NCBI RefSeq assembly: GCF_905235195.1
Contig: NZ_CAJOKH010000024.1
Location: 1 to 39,921, forward strand
DNA: 39,921 nucleotides
Origin: an uncultured Methanobrevibacter sp.
GTDB taxonomy: Archaea > Methanobacteriota > Methanobacteria > Methanobacteriales > Methanobacteriaceae
Direction of reading: 5' to 3'
In this document: positions 25,809-35,296 of the stretch, one piece after another
How the letters are laid out: each line of letters opens with the position of its first letter
Numbering within the stretch: position 1 is the first letter of the stretch
The notes under the pieces: generated by a model
What the model saw: only the letters and a program-made list of their open reading frames with translations
Databases searched by the model: none
What the model was told of the DNA's origin: nothing
Program-made: the position numbers and the translations under genes

Positions 25809-27131
25809 ATGAAGAATCTTTTATTGGTTAGTTTCTATTTTAATCAAAAAAATGAAATTGCATCTAAAAGACTTAGAAGTCTTTCTAGACACTTACCAAA
25901 ATATGGATGGAACCCCATAGTTATAACACCACATTTTGACAATATAGATACAAGTTTTAATAAAACTGAACTTAAAGACATTGAAATAATTGAAACTGAC
26001 TATGTGGATATGTTAGATAAATATAAGTCATTATTAAACTTTAATAAATCTAAAAAAATAAATAATAATAGTTCTAAGTCTAATAATACTAATAATAATA
26101 CTAACACCCCCACAAATGTAAAACCAAACCCTATTATTCAAAAAGGTATACATTTAGCAGGAGAAATATTTGCATATCCCGATGGTATGAAATACTGGTA
26201 TAAACCTGGATTTAAAGCGTCTGAAAAGATTATAAAAGAAAGAAAAATAGAAGCAATATTATCCTCTTCATGGCCTATAAGCTGTCACAGTATAGCTAAA
26301 GATTTAAGTGAAAAATATAATATTCCATGGATTGGAGATTTAAGAGACCTATGGAATAAAAACCCCTATGTTAATCATAACTTTATAAGAAGACATTTTG
26401 AATATAAACTTGAACATAAAACATTTAAAAATGTAAGTGCTTTAACTGTAACTACACCACTAACAAAAGAAATATTATCAACTATCCATCCAGATAAAAA
26501 AATATACACTATTGAAAATGGCTATGAAAAAAGTGAATTTGAAAATATTGAAAATGTAAAAAAAACAGAAGTTAAACTAAATATCACATATGCAGGAAAA
26601 TTATATGAAGGTAAAAGAGACCCCCAAATACTATTTGAAGCAATAGAAAACCTGTCTAATAATAATCTGATTGATAAAAATAAAATTGAACTAAACTTTT
26701 ATGGAGATAGTGGAAATATACTGGAAATTGGAGAAAAATATAATATAAAAGATATTATTAATGTACATGGATTTATAGACCACACTGAAGTTTTAATAAA
26801 AGAAAAATCAAGTGATATTCTTCTTTTAATATCCTGGAACAATCCAAATGAAAGAATATTTATTCCAGGAAAAGTATTTGAATATATGGCACTTAAAAAA
26901 CCAGTAATATCAATTGGATATAAGGAAGGTTGTCTTAAAGATATAATAGATAAAACAAATATTGGTTTTCATACAGATAATCTTAAAGAGTGTATGGAAG
27001 GCCTTCTTAAATACTATAATGAGTTTATAGAAAATGATTATAAATTAAACTATTATGGAAATGAAGAAGTAAATAATTATACCACTGAAAATATGGCATT
27101 TAAATTTGCAAAAATACTTGATGGATTGTAA
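25809..27131 (+). CDS. GT4-type glycosyltransferase
   Basis: A 440-residue GT-B glycosyltransferase, most likely adding a sugar to a surface glycan or lipid precursor at the cytoplasmic face. N-terminal acceptor half: ASKRLRSLSRHLPKYGWNPI and WIGDLRDLWNKNPY. C-terminal nucleotide-sugar half: ITYAGKLYEGKRDPQILFEA, VHGFIDHTEVL and FIPGKVFEYMALKKPVISIG. Residues about 78-108 are an Asn/Ser/Thr-rich low-complexity loop, unusual for the fold. AAAGGT precedes the ATG at 25809. The acceptor and donor cannot be told. The gene converges on a GT39-like membrane gene with a 59-base gap. Confidence 0.8.
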   Translation: MKNLLLVSFYFNQKNEIASKRLRSLSRHLPKYGWNPIVITPHFDNIDTSFNKTELKDIEIIETDYVDMLDKYKSLLNFNKSKKINNNSSKSNNTNNNTNTPTNVKPNPIIQKGIHLAGEIFAYPDGMKYWYKPGFKASEKIIKERKIEAILSSSWPISCHSIAKDLSEKYNIPWIGDLRDLWNKNPYVNHNFIRRHFEYKLEHKTFKNVSALTVTTPLTKEILSTIHPDKKIYTIENGYEKSEFENIENVKKTEVKLNITYAGKLYEGKRDPQILFEAIENLSNNNLIDKNKIELNFYGDSGNILEIGEKYNIKDIINVHGFIDHTEVLIKEKSSDILLLISWNNPNERIFIPGKVFEYMALKKPVISIGYKEGCLKDIIDKTNIGFHTDNLKECMEGLLKYYNEFIENDYKLNYYGNEEVNNYTTENMAFKFAKILDGL

Positions 27132-27145
27132 AAAAATAATATCGT

Positions 27146-27201
27146 CTAATTAACTGTAAAAAAATTAATATAACCTACTAACTGTAAAAATTAACATATA
27201 A
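27146..27201. repeat. 28-bp imperfect direct repeat at the 3' end of a GT39-like gene
   Basis: Two copies of a unit containing TAACTGTAAAAA and TTAA (TAACTGTAAA at 27151 and again at 27179) fill the gap between convergent genes. The right copy includes the stop codon (27191-27193) of the minus-strand membrane gene, so the repeat touches the end of that reading frame. Confidence 0.55.
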
Positions 27202-28816
27202 TTAAATATTGATTAAAACCATAAAAATAACTAATTATAAGCTTAATACCATTTTGATAATAGGAATAATCACCAATTGAGCCATTTTCTTCTTGAATGC
27301 TTAAATTATCATAATGAGTAATATTATCTTTAATAAAATCAACTATCCCATCACCATCAGTTTGGACATTATCCTGCCTATCAATACTTATACAGTAAAA
27401 TGATGATAAAATAAAGACAAATATTAAAAGCAAAGATGCAAGAGATGAAAATTTAATATTATAATCATGTCTTTTATTTTCTTTTAAATCTAAAGATATA
27501 TCCTTTAATTTATCTGTTTTAAAAATAAGATAAATTGAAAACACAACCAAAGCAATAAAACCAGGAGCCATGCTAGAGAAATATGATGTTGATTTTATAA
27601 AGTGGGCTGATAACATAATAAGATAAGAATAAGACCATGTAAACATTATAATATCATAATTGTAGAATTTGTATTTTGTTTTATGAGGGATTTTATTAAA
27701 TTTACCTAAAACCTTATTTGAAAGTACGCTCATTACATAGATGATTAAAAAGAGTAAAACTTCGCTGATTACTATAGGTATTCTTCCTGCAGTTAAAAAT
27801 ATGCCAAAAAGTAATATTATTCCAATTAAAAGTAGTTTATAAATAATAGATAATGGAACAAATCTATTTAAAAACTTAATACTTTGCTGATTATAAGTTA
27901 CTTTTAAAATACGTCTAGTTCTATATAATACTAATACAATACCAAAAATAAAAATGATATACAGGAAAATCCCCAATATTTCTATATGATTTAAACAATG
28001 AAAGAGATTAACAAAATAAAATCCCAAATCATTGACAGCCCCTAAAGGATATTTATGTATTGTAAAGATTGCATTTAACTGATAATACAAGTTAAAATCA
28101 ATATGATATATTGTTAAATACAGTATATATGGTATAAAGCAAATAATTCCGAGTATTACTCCAATTAATGTATTTTTTTTATAAGTTTTAAATTTCTTCC
28201 ATGAAAATACTCTTAAAATATAATACAAAATCATTATAGGAAGTATTAAAGCTGCAGAATATTTGGATAAAAATGCAAGAACAAATACTGGAAATGCAAT
28301 GTAGAAATACTTCTGATTTTTATCAACAGCCATCATAGTAGAATAAATAGCTATAATAGACAATGCAACAGCAGGAATATCAACTATTGCCGTAGCCTGC
28401 CATATTAAATTAACAGTACAACTACCATATAAAACAGCACCAAGTATGGAATAAAGATTATTAAATCTAAGACGTAATAATTTATAAAAGAAAACTCCAC
28501 CTAAAAAGTAAAAGACCCCAGTAATAAAGAAAATACTGGAAGAACCAATGAAACCTAATCTAAATAAAAAGGAAGTTAAAAAAGGAATAAATGGAGCTAA
28601 ATTATTAATCTGTTGATAACCCTCAATTGAAACACCAGAAAATCTTAAAGCAGCAATTAAATAAGAGTAAACATCCCCAAAAGATTTTCCTAAAATATTT
28701 CCTTTAGAATTAACCAATATCAGAAGAAATGCAAATATAGCAAATAGACAAACAATAAAATAAAATGATATTTTATCCTCATTTCTTCTAAAATATTTTA
28801 TTAGATTAAATTTCAT
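27191..28816 (-). CDS. Polytopic membrane protein, GT39/PMT-like, shortened C-terminus
   Basis: 541 residues with about a dozen hydrophobic segments, a paralogue of the two proteins at 31.6-35.2 kb. The first outer loop has DVYSYLIAALRFSG, then LAPFIPFLTSFLFRLGFIG, matching DVYCYLIESLRLAG and PPFIPFLTSILFRLGFI of the 33.5-kb protein. Such GT39/ArnT-like proteins use a polyprenyl-phosphate sugar at the outer membrane face with an acidic residue in this loop. The soluble C-terminal tail stops at LIISYFYGFNQYLIIC, whereas the paralogues run roughly 30-40 residues further to a V-YKR ending; no other frame supplies the missing part. AGAGGT precedes the ATG. Probably a membrane glycosyltransferase, possibly impaired. 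Confidence 0.65.
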   Translation of the reverse strand: MKFNLIKYFRRNEDKISFYFIVCLFAIFAFLLILVNSKGNILGKSFGDVYSYLIAALRFSGVSIEGYQQINNLAPFIPFLTSFLFRLGFIGSSSIFFITGVFYFLGGVFFYKLLRLRFNNLYSILGAVLYGSCTVNLIWQATAIVDIPAVALSIIAIYSTMMAVDKNQKYFYIAFPVFVLAFLSKYSAALILPIMILYYILRVFSWKKFKTYKKNTLIGVILGIICFIPYILYLTIYHIDFNLYYQLNAIFTIHKYPLGAVNDLGFYFVNLFHCLNHIEILGIFLYIIFIFGIVLVLYRTRRILKVTYNQQSIKFLNRFVPLSIIYKLLLIGIILLFGIFLTAGRIPIVISEVLLFLIIYVMSVLSNKVLGKFNKIPHKTKYKFYNYDIIMFTWSYSYLIMLSAHFIKSTSYFSSMAPGFIALVVFSIYLIFKTDKLKDISLDLKENKRHDYNIKFSSLASLLLIFVFILSSFYCISIDRQDNVQTDGDGIVDFIKDNITHYDNLSIQEENGSIGDYSYYQNGIKLIISYFYGFNQYLIIC

Positions 28817-29197
28817 ATTTTACCTCTAACTGAAAAATCACTGAATTTTAATGTACCACATTATTATTTAAAATTATTCGCACATACTACACCCCATTTG
28901 TACAATTATAATATATAGTAAGTAGTATAAAAATATACAATTTTACAGAAAAAAAAGGAGTATAAAAAAAGTGTGGAATAAATCATTACTGAGCCTAATA
29001 CTGAGCCCGTCATAATGACCTAGTTTTAATCTATTTGCAAATAAAAATATAAAAAACTTTCTAAAATAAAAATATAAGTTAACATATGGTCAATTTTTGC
29101 TTAAGTTTCTAGCAGTACAGTTCTAATGAAAATATTAATTAATAATAAAAAATAGAATATTAAAAGTTATAAAATTAATTGTAACCTGGTTTTTGGT
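28817..29197. other. Spacer upstream of the GT39-like gene and DUF3800 remnant
   Basis: About 380 bases without a gene I can support. It includes the promoter side of the minus-strand membrane gene and a short direct repeat ACTGAGCC (around 28988 and 29000). A TGTACA palindrome lies at 28899-28904 but is expected by chance at this frequency. Confidence 0.4.
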
Positions 29198-29802
29198 ATG
29201 TCTTATATTTATATTGATGAAAGTGGAGATTTAGGAAGTAAACATAGCAGTTCTAAGTATTTTGTCATGAACGCCATCAAAGTTGAGGATTCAAAAAATC
29301 TAGAAAAAATAATCAAGAAAAACCCTCCTAGATTATAAAAAGAAAATGTTAACTTCCAATGAAGTCAAACGCGGAAATCTCCCATATGAATTAAAAATTA
29401 AAATCCTTGAAAAATTAAAAAATATAGATTATGAAGTTTTTATAATAGTTTTTGACAAAGAAAACAAGTATAAAATAGGATATGGAGACAATAAAAAAGT
29501 TTACGATATTTTAGCTTCAAGATTAGCTAAATTAATTAACATTGATAAACCTACTTTTATATTCATTGACAAATCAAAAAACAATAGAAAGAGATTGATA
29601 GTTTCAATGAACTCTTTTTAGATAATTTAAATAATATTAAAAAACAGCCAATTAAGATAGAATATGCAGATTACATACATTACAAAGGCTTGCAGATGGT
29701 TGATTTGATTTCATGGTCAATTTTTAAAATTTTTAAAATGATAATCCAGAATTTTTAGATATTATAAAAAATCGAGTAGTAAAATTAGTATGTGAAAATT
29801 AG
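29198..29802 (+). pseudogene. DUF3800 protein, broken by several frameshifts and a stop
   Basis: Remnant of a DUF3800-family protein, a group with an RNase H-like fold often found near mobile or defence genes. Piece 1 (from ATG 29198 to a stop at 29336) starts MSYIYIDESGDLG, the family's hallmark N-terminus with the acidic residues. Piece 2 (open to 29621) holds ILEKLKNIDYEVFIIVFDKE. Piece 3, in another frame, holds KIEYADYIHYKGLQMVDLIS, the C-terminal hallmark, then stops at 29756; a fourth frame continues PEFLDIIKNRVVKLVCEN to a stop at 29800. At least three lesions are needed, so it is inactive. No partner gene is adjacent. Confidence 0.8.
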
Positions 29803-29815
29803 AAGTGATTTGTGA

Positions 29816-29953
29816 ATGATAGAAGAACCCATATACCACCAAATTCGCCCTCGTCGAGACAAGGATATACAAGCTGAACTTCAAAAGAAGTTTTTACCTC
29901 CTATTAATATTCAAGTTATACTATGTATGCTATTGCATATAAATATTTGCTAA
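29816..29953 (+). pseudogene. Short fragment, possibly from an IS630-type transposase
   Basis: A 45-codon open stretch beginning MIEEPIYHQIRPRRDKDIQA. The Arg-Pro-Arg followed by a charged Asp-x-x-x-Gln/Glu helix resembles the linker just before the catalytic domain of IS630-type transposases, but the match is short and unverified. Its first 60 bases (CGCCCTCGTCGAGAC region) are visibly richer in G+C than the surroundings, which fits an imported origin. It has no identifiable ribosome binding site. It directly follows the DUF3800 remnant. Confidence 0.25.
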
Positions 29954-29984
29954 ATGGTCTGTTATATTTCAACACCACTGTAAG

Positions 29985-30140
29985 TTAAAATCCTCTCAAC
30001 GATGGCTGTTCCTCTTCAAAGTTACTTAAATAATTCTTATAGATTTTACCACATTCAAAAGACAATTCCATAATATATAAGAGTATATCATCCCTTGAAT
30101 AGCGGAAGTAAATATCTAAAGTTTCGTAGGTAATTAGCAT
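29985..30140 (-). pseudogene. Small unrecognised reading frame, probably a gene fragment
   Basis: A 51-codon frame on the minus strand starting MLITYETLDIYFRYSRDD and ending in QPSLRGF. The segment LLYIMELSFECGKIYKNYL resembles the translation of the DNA just upstream in another frame (LLYIMKLSSTAKKTYANYL), so the region appears to be an old, diverged duplication of part of a larger gene. I do not recognise the family. No ribosome binding site stands out. Confidence 0.3.
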
Positions 30141-30582
30141 AAGTTTTCTTTGCTGTTGAAGACAATTTCATTATATAAAGCAATAATTCCATTATATAAC
30201 CCAATACTTAAAAATAACAATTGAATATAATTAAAATAAGGTATTAATAAATTAAAATTTATAAATAAATTATTAAAATAAAAATAGATAAAATTAACTA
30301 AATTAAAGAAAAATAAGTTGAAAAAAGTAGTGAAAATAAGAAAAAAATTCTAAAAAATTTTAAGTTTATAGCAGTGTATATATTTTAAAAATTTATAACA
30401 TTAAAATAAATTAATATTAATATTAATATTAGTATTTAATAATAAATATAAAAAGTTTTTTAATTAAAAAATTGATTTATTGAAAAATAATTTTTAAGAT
30501 CCTCTAAAGATTAAAAAAATTAATTCATAAATTAACAAAACAAAATATAAAATAAATTTTATTAAATAATTAATGTGGTTAA
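30141..30582. other. Spacer ahead of the lipid prenyltransferase gene
   Basis: About 440 bases. Its left 70 bases carry further copies of the ATTCCATTATATAA-like motif of the decayed patch (about 30164-30202, with an earlier one near 30066). The rest is A/T-only sequence with a TTAATATTAATATTAATATTAGTATT repeat of period 6 around 30410-30435. The promoter of the downstream gene must be here; no distinct box can be chosen. Confidence 0.4.
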
Positions 30583-31440
30583 ATGAATCCTTATTTAGAG
30601 ATAATTAGACCGGGAAATGCAATTATGGCCATTATTGCCGTGATTTTAATGGGATTTGTAGGGCATGATTTTGGTATTGCATTGATACTAGGTATGCTTG
30701 CAACATTTTTAGCCCTTGGAGGGGGAAATGCTATAAATGATGTATTTGATGTAAAAATAGATAGTATTAATAAACCTACAAGACCAATCCCCTCAGGTAG
30801 AATAAAACTTAAAACCGGAAAAATATATTCACTTGGACTAATGGCTGTAGCAGTTATTGTAGGTGGAATAATTAGTTTAATAGTTAATCATTTTGGCCCT
30901 GTTTTGATTGTTATAGGAGCATGTATACTTGAATACTTTTATGCAAGAGATCTTAAATCCACAGTACTTATTGGAAATATATCTGTTGGACTACTGACAG
31001 GATTATGTTTTTTATTCGGAGGAGTAATTATTGGATGTAAAAATGGAAACATCCAGATTATTAAAATATCATTAATACTTGCATTTTTTGCAATGCTTAT
31101 GACCACTGCAAGAGAAATAGTTAAAGATATTGAAGATATTGAAGGAGATAAAAAAGAAGGTGCAAAAACATTTCCAATAGTTTATGATAAAAAAGTATCA
31201 GCATATCTTACTGCATCACTTATCATAATAGATACAATTTTATGTCCTTTATTATATAGTTATCATATTTTTAGTTTAAGCTACCTGATAATCGTTGCAA
31301 TTGCTATGATACTCTTCTTTTACAGCGCATATAGTATTTTAAAAGACCAAAGAAGAGAAAATTGTACTAAAATTTCTAAATTTCTCAAAATAGGAATGAT
31401 AATTGCATTTATTGCTTTTGCACTTGGATCATTAATTTAA
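30583..31440 (+). CDS. Digeranylgeranylglyceryl phosphate synthase (UbiA family)
   Basis: Integral membrane prenyltransferase that attaches the second geranylgeranyl chain to geranylgeranylglyceryl phosphate, building the archaeal diether core. 285 residues, about eight to nine transmembrane helices. Both Asp-rich substrate sites are present: NAINDVFDVKIDSINKPTRP near residue 48 and KDIEDIEGDKKEGAKTFPI near residue 185. The length and the opening NPYLEIIRPGNAIMA match archaeal members; other UbiA roles (menaquinone, heme) are unlikely in a methanogen. GTGGTT lies just before the ATG at 30583. It sits amid surface glycosyltransferases. Confidence 0.92.
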   Translation: MNPYLEIIRPGNAIMAIIAVILMGFVGHDFGIALILGMLATFLALGGGNAINDVFDVKIDSINKPTRPIPSGRIKLKTGKIYSLGLMAVAVIVGGIISLIVNHFGPVLIVIGACILEYFYARDLKSTVLIGNISVGLLTGLCFLFGGVIIGCKNGNIQIIKISLILAFFAMLMTTAREIVKDIEDIEGDKKEGAKTFPIVYDKKVSAYLTASLIIIDTILCPLLYSYHIFSLSYLIIVAIAMILFFYSAYSILKDQRRENCTKISKFLKIGMIIAFIAFALGSLI

Positions 31441-31578
31441 TCAAATTATTGTATAAATTTAAATATTATATTTAATTACTAAACTTTATTATACAGTTTA
31501 TAAATGATTTATAATAAAAATTTAGTAAACAACTATTAAAGTAATTTAATTAGACAAATAAACTAAGAGGATTATTAA

Positions 31579-33348
31579 ATGGATTTTGAAAAATATAAAA
31601 AAGATATTATGTTTATTGGGCTTTTAATTATAATTAGCTCAGTAATTTTATATTTCTTTTTAAAGATTGACAGTAAAATGGGATCATACTACATTCATGA
31701 TGTTTATATTTACTTAAATAACAGTCTTAATTATGCAGGTCTAGGAGGCAGTAGTAGAAACCATGGACTACCTCCAGTAATACCCTTAATTACTTCAATA
31801 TTTTTCTCATTAGGATATGTTTCTTATAAAGTAATATTGTATGTATGTAGTTTTTACTATATTTTAACTGCAATTGGAATGTATGGACTTTTACGTTTAA
31901 AATATAAGGAACTTTTAAGTTTTACAGGTGCAATTATTTTAATATCTATGCCTATTAATCTTGTTTGGGCAACAAAAGGAATGCTTGATATTCCAGGCCT
32001 TGCAATGTCAATATTAGCATTATACTTTATGGCACTTGGATTATATAAAAACCCTAAATACTATTATATTGCATTTCCAGTACTAATTATAGGATTTTTT
32101 ACAAGATTTACCGTAATTCTTACTCTCCCAGCAATGTTAATGTTAATATTATTTACAGGTAATCCTTTAAACTACATAAATAGACATTTAGGCAAACTTA
32201 TTAAGGGATTTTTATCTGGTGGTCTTTGTTTCGGACTTTTTATGATATTTTATAAAATATATAATATTCCATTATTCTTCTTAAGTCAATCTTCATCTAT
32301 TTCTGCTACTTCAAATCCTGGAGCTTCAACTGTAGCTGCAACTACAAATAATCTAATGTATTATTTAAACAATCTTCCAATATATATGGGAACATATAAA
32401 TGGGTCCCCTATTCTCTAAAACCTGGAAGATTTATATTTGATAAAATGGCATGGCTTGGAAATGATCCTAGCTTCCTATCCTACATATATTTACTAACAA
32501 TATTAATCGGAATTATAATATTTATTTGGAGATTATGTGAAAAACAAAATTTAGAGAAAATCCTAAAAAATAAAAACAAATACTTTTATGGAAAAGTTAT
32601 TTTATTTATTGTACCTTTAATAGCTTACTTTATAAGTTTTACACATGTTTCACTTTATCTATCAATGGGACTTATAAGTATTTCAATTTTATTTTTATTT
32701 AGAATCATTAGAAAATCTGATTTAAAATATTTAGCAATAGATTTTATGTTCCTATATTGGTTAGCTGTCAATCTTACTTTTTACACATTCCACATAATTA
32801 AAACAGATAGATATGGAATCTGCTTTACACCAATGATTACATATTTCATCATATTCTCTTTATACCTTATTTATGGAAAACTTAAAGAATTTGTTCCTAA
32901 AGCCAAAAATAAAAAGGAGAATAAATTTAAAATTAGTCCTAAGACCCTTAACACCATAAAGGTTTTAGTTCCTCTGATTTTAATTATTTCAACATTATCA
33001 ATTACAACATTCTGTTATATGACAAATAGTCCTCATACTTTTGATAACTTACAACCAGATAATATGCTAACTGCATATGAAGATCAAAAAGAAGTTACAG
33101 ATTGGATCATACAGACAGACCCGGATTATAAAAACAAAGTAATATATGCAACTAATTGGATAGAAATATCATTTAATCTAAGAATGGATGTAAATCAGAC
33201 CTTTGGCCTATCAGATAACCTTACATCAACTCTAGTTCAAAATAATGCAAGTTATTATATTAGTGATGCAAAGAATCCTAATATCGACCCAAGTTATTAT
33301 ACTATTGTAAAGGAAAAAAACGGATTTGTAGTTTATAAAAGAGTATGA
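31579..33348 (+). CDS. Polytopic membrane protein, GT39/PMT-like (paralogue 2)
   Basis: 589 residues, about a dozen transmembrane segments followed by a soluble C-terminal tail of roughly 110 residues. The first outer loop has MGSYYIHDVYIYLNNSLNYA, then LPPVIPLITSIFFSLGYVS, aligned with the other two paralogues; AMSILALYFMALGLYKNPKY and YYIAFPVLIIGFFTRFTVI follow. An Ala/Ser/Thr-rich outer loop (about residues 238-258) is specific to this copy. The most likely role is transfer of a sugar from polyprenyl phosphate to an external acceptor; not proven. AGAGGATT precedes the ATG at 31579. It is the most divergent of the three. Confidence 0.65.
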   Translation: MDFEKYKKDIMFIGLLIIISSVILYFFLKIDSKMGSYYIHDVYIYLNNSLNYAGLGGSSRNHGLPPVIPLITSIFFSLGYVSYKVILYVCSFYYILTAIGMYGLLRLKYKELLSFTGAIILISMPINLVWATKGMLDIPGLAMSILALYFMALGLYKNPKYYYIAFPVLIIGFFTRFTVILTLPAMLMLILFTGNPLNYINRHLGKLIKGFLSGGLCFGLFMIFYKIYNIPLFFLSQSSSISATSNPGASTVAATTNNLMYYLNNLPIYMGTYKWVPYSLKPGRFIFDKMAWLGNDPSFLSYIYLLTILIGIIIFIWRLCEKQNLEKILKNKNKYFYGKVILFIVPLIAYFISFTHVSLYLSMGLISISILFLFRIIRKSDLKYLAIDFMFLYWLAVNLTFYTFHIIKTDRYGICFTPMITYFIIFSLYLIYGKLKEFVPKAKNKKENKFKISPKTLNTIKVLVPLILIISTLSITTFCYMTNSPHTFDNLQPDNMLTAYEDQKEVTDWIIQTDPDYKNKVIYATNWIEISFNLRMDVNQTFGLSDNLTSTLVQNNASYYISDAKNPNIDPSYYTIVKEKNGFVVYKRV

Positions 33349-33534
33349 ATTATAAGAAAATATTTATGGCCTTTTTAAAAATTTTTGTGATTAGATATTT
33401 CTCTATTTATCCCATCACAAAAATTCTATTTTTCTTTATTATTAAATTAAAAGTAGCAAAATTAATATATTAAATAGAACTTAAATTTATAATATACTTA
33501 TAAAAGTATTAAATTAAAAAAAAAGGGGATTTGA

Positions 33535-35238
33535 TTGTTAGATATAAGTAAAAAAATGGAAAATAGAATATCATTAATAATAGTCTTATTATTTTCACTC
33601 ATAATAACAATTGCAATGATTTATCAAAATATTATACATCAACGTGGAATAGGAACTCATTATATTGATGTATATTGTTATTTAATTGAATCATTAAGAT
33701 TAGCAGGTATACAAATTGGAGGGTATCAGTTTGTAAACTATTTACCTCCTTTTATACCTTTTTTAACATCAATTCTGTTTAGACTAGGTTTTATATCAGA
33801 ATTTAGTATTTTTTTCACCACTGGACTCTTTCACATAATTGGAATACTTGGAATGTATTATCTTTTAAAATTAAGATTTAAAAATTACTATTCTATTTTT
33901 GGGGCAATAGTTTATGGTGCATTCCTTATAAATATGAAATGGATAGGAAATGGAACATTAGATATTGCTTTTACTGCACTCATGATTTGGGCAATATATT
34001 TCTTTATTCTAGCAATGGAAAAAAATCAGAACTATTTTTGTATTGCAATTCCCTTAGCCATAATAAGTTTTTTTACAAAATATCCAGCAGGACTTATTTT
34101 CCCATTAATGCTGTTATATTTTATGGCTAAAACGAGATTTTTTTATAATGTTAAAAAATACTCCAAAGGGCTTATTAAAGGAGCTATAGCTGGAATTATA
34201 ACATTAATCCCCTTTTTAGGATATTTTTTTATAAATAAAATTCCTTTAGGATTTATAAACCAAGCACAAGAAATATCATCTAAATCATCTCTTACAGCCA
34301 CTAGTGGCGGTAAATTAATGGGAAATGATTTATTTTTTTATATTAAAATTATTCCACAGATTATTACATATCATTATGGAAAAATTATATTAGCAATATT
34401 TATAATTGGATTAATTGTATGTATTTATTTTGTTATAAAGAATTTTAAAGATACATTTTCTAAAAATAAAAATTCAAAAATGAAAATTTATAAATGGGAT
34501 GTTTCATCAAAATTAATGTATTTGCTTTTTGCCATATCCCTTATTTTGATTTTAATATCATTTTTTACTGCTAGTTTATTTTCATTTATAATTTCAGAGT
34601 TACTTTTATTTATAGGTCTTTATTTATGTGCATACTCTTATACAAAAATCTATTTAGAATATGATAATGCTGATGATATAAGTAAAACAAGATATCCTTA
34701 TTTACTTCTTAATATTATTATGATCGGATTTTTCTTATCTTATTTAGTATTTTTTTCCGCACATCTAATAAAACTCAAAAGGTATTTTGTATCAATGACA
34801 CCAGGTTTTGTATTTTTAATAACATTATCTATTGAAACATTAGTTATAAAAATGAGAGATATTAAAATTAAAAAAATTAATTTAAAACAATTGATTCCAA
34901 TATTTATAATATTATTAATGTTACTTTCATCCGTCCAATATATGGACAGTTTAAAAGATGATAAAAATTCTATTGACGAAAAACTTGCTGCAAAATGGAT
35001 AAAAGATAAAGATGGCATTATTATGTCTGATAGAGGTCCTGCTTATACATTTTATTTAAAAAGAGAGATTAAACATGTAAAAAGTATTAATCAGGAAAAA
35101 CATCTTGATGAAAAACTTTTAGATAATAATGCAGATTATTTTATAGCACTAAATCCAGTTAATTTAACTCATTACTCACCAGTAAAAGAATTTGGAAATG
35201 TAACAGTTTATAAAAGAAATAATGAAATCTATAATTAG
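33535..35238 (+). CDS. Polytopic membrane protein, GT39/PMT-like (paralogue 3)
   Basis: 567 residues with the same plan: N-terminal helix, outer loop with HYIDVYCYLIESLRLAG, PPFIPFLTSILFRLGFISE, repeated hydrophobic segments and a C-terminal soluble tail ending VTVYKRNNEIYN. It is closest to the minus-strand copy at 27.2-28.8 kb. The start is TTG at 33535, supported by GGGGAT about five bases upstream; no ATG stands earlier, and the next (codon 7) would trim only the N-terminus. It is followed after 58 bases by a GT4 gene on the same strand, so both may act on one glycan. A conserved hydrophilic tail is probably extracellular. Confidence 0.65.
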   Translation: MLDISKKMENRISLIIVLLFSLIITIAMIYQNIIHQRGIGTHYIDVYCYLIESLRLAGIQIGGYQFVNYLPPFIPFLTSILFRLGFISEFSIFFTTGLFHIIGILGMYYLLKLRFKNYYSIFGAIVYGAFLINMKWIGNGTLDIAFTALMIWAIYFFILAMEKNQNYFCIAIPLAIISFFTKYPAGLIFPLMLLYFMAKTRFFYNVKKYSKGLIKGAIAGIITLIPFLGYFFINKIPLGFINQAQEISSKSSLTATSGGKLMGNDLFFYIKIIPQIITYHYGKIILAIFIIGLIVCIYFVIKNFKDTFSKNKNSKMKIYKWDVSSKLMYLLFAISLILILISFFTASLFSFIISELLLFIGLYLCAYSYTKIYLEYDNADDISKTRYPYLLLNIIMIGFFLSYLVFFSAHLIKLKRYFVSMTPGFVFLITLSIETLVIKMRDIKIKKINLKQLIPIFIILLMLLSSVQYMDSLKDDKNSIDEKLAAKWIKDKDGIIMSDRGPAYTFYLKREIKHVKSINQEKHLDEKLLDNNADYFIALNPVNLTHYSPVKEFGNVTVYKRNNEIYN

Positions 35239-35296
35239 ATTTAGAAGGTCTTATAATATTAAGATATTATAATTTTATAAATTAAAGAGGATATTT

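Noticed and set aside
28899-28904. Second TGTACA box as a TrpY site
   Set aside because: Lies ahead of a membrane glycosyltransferase-like gene; the hexamer is common by chance here.
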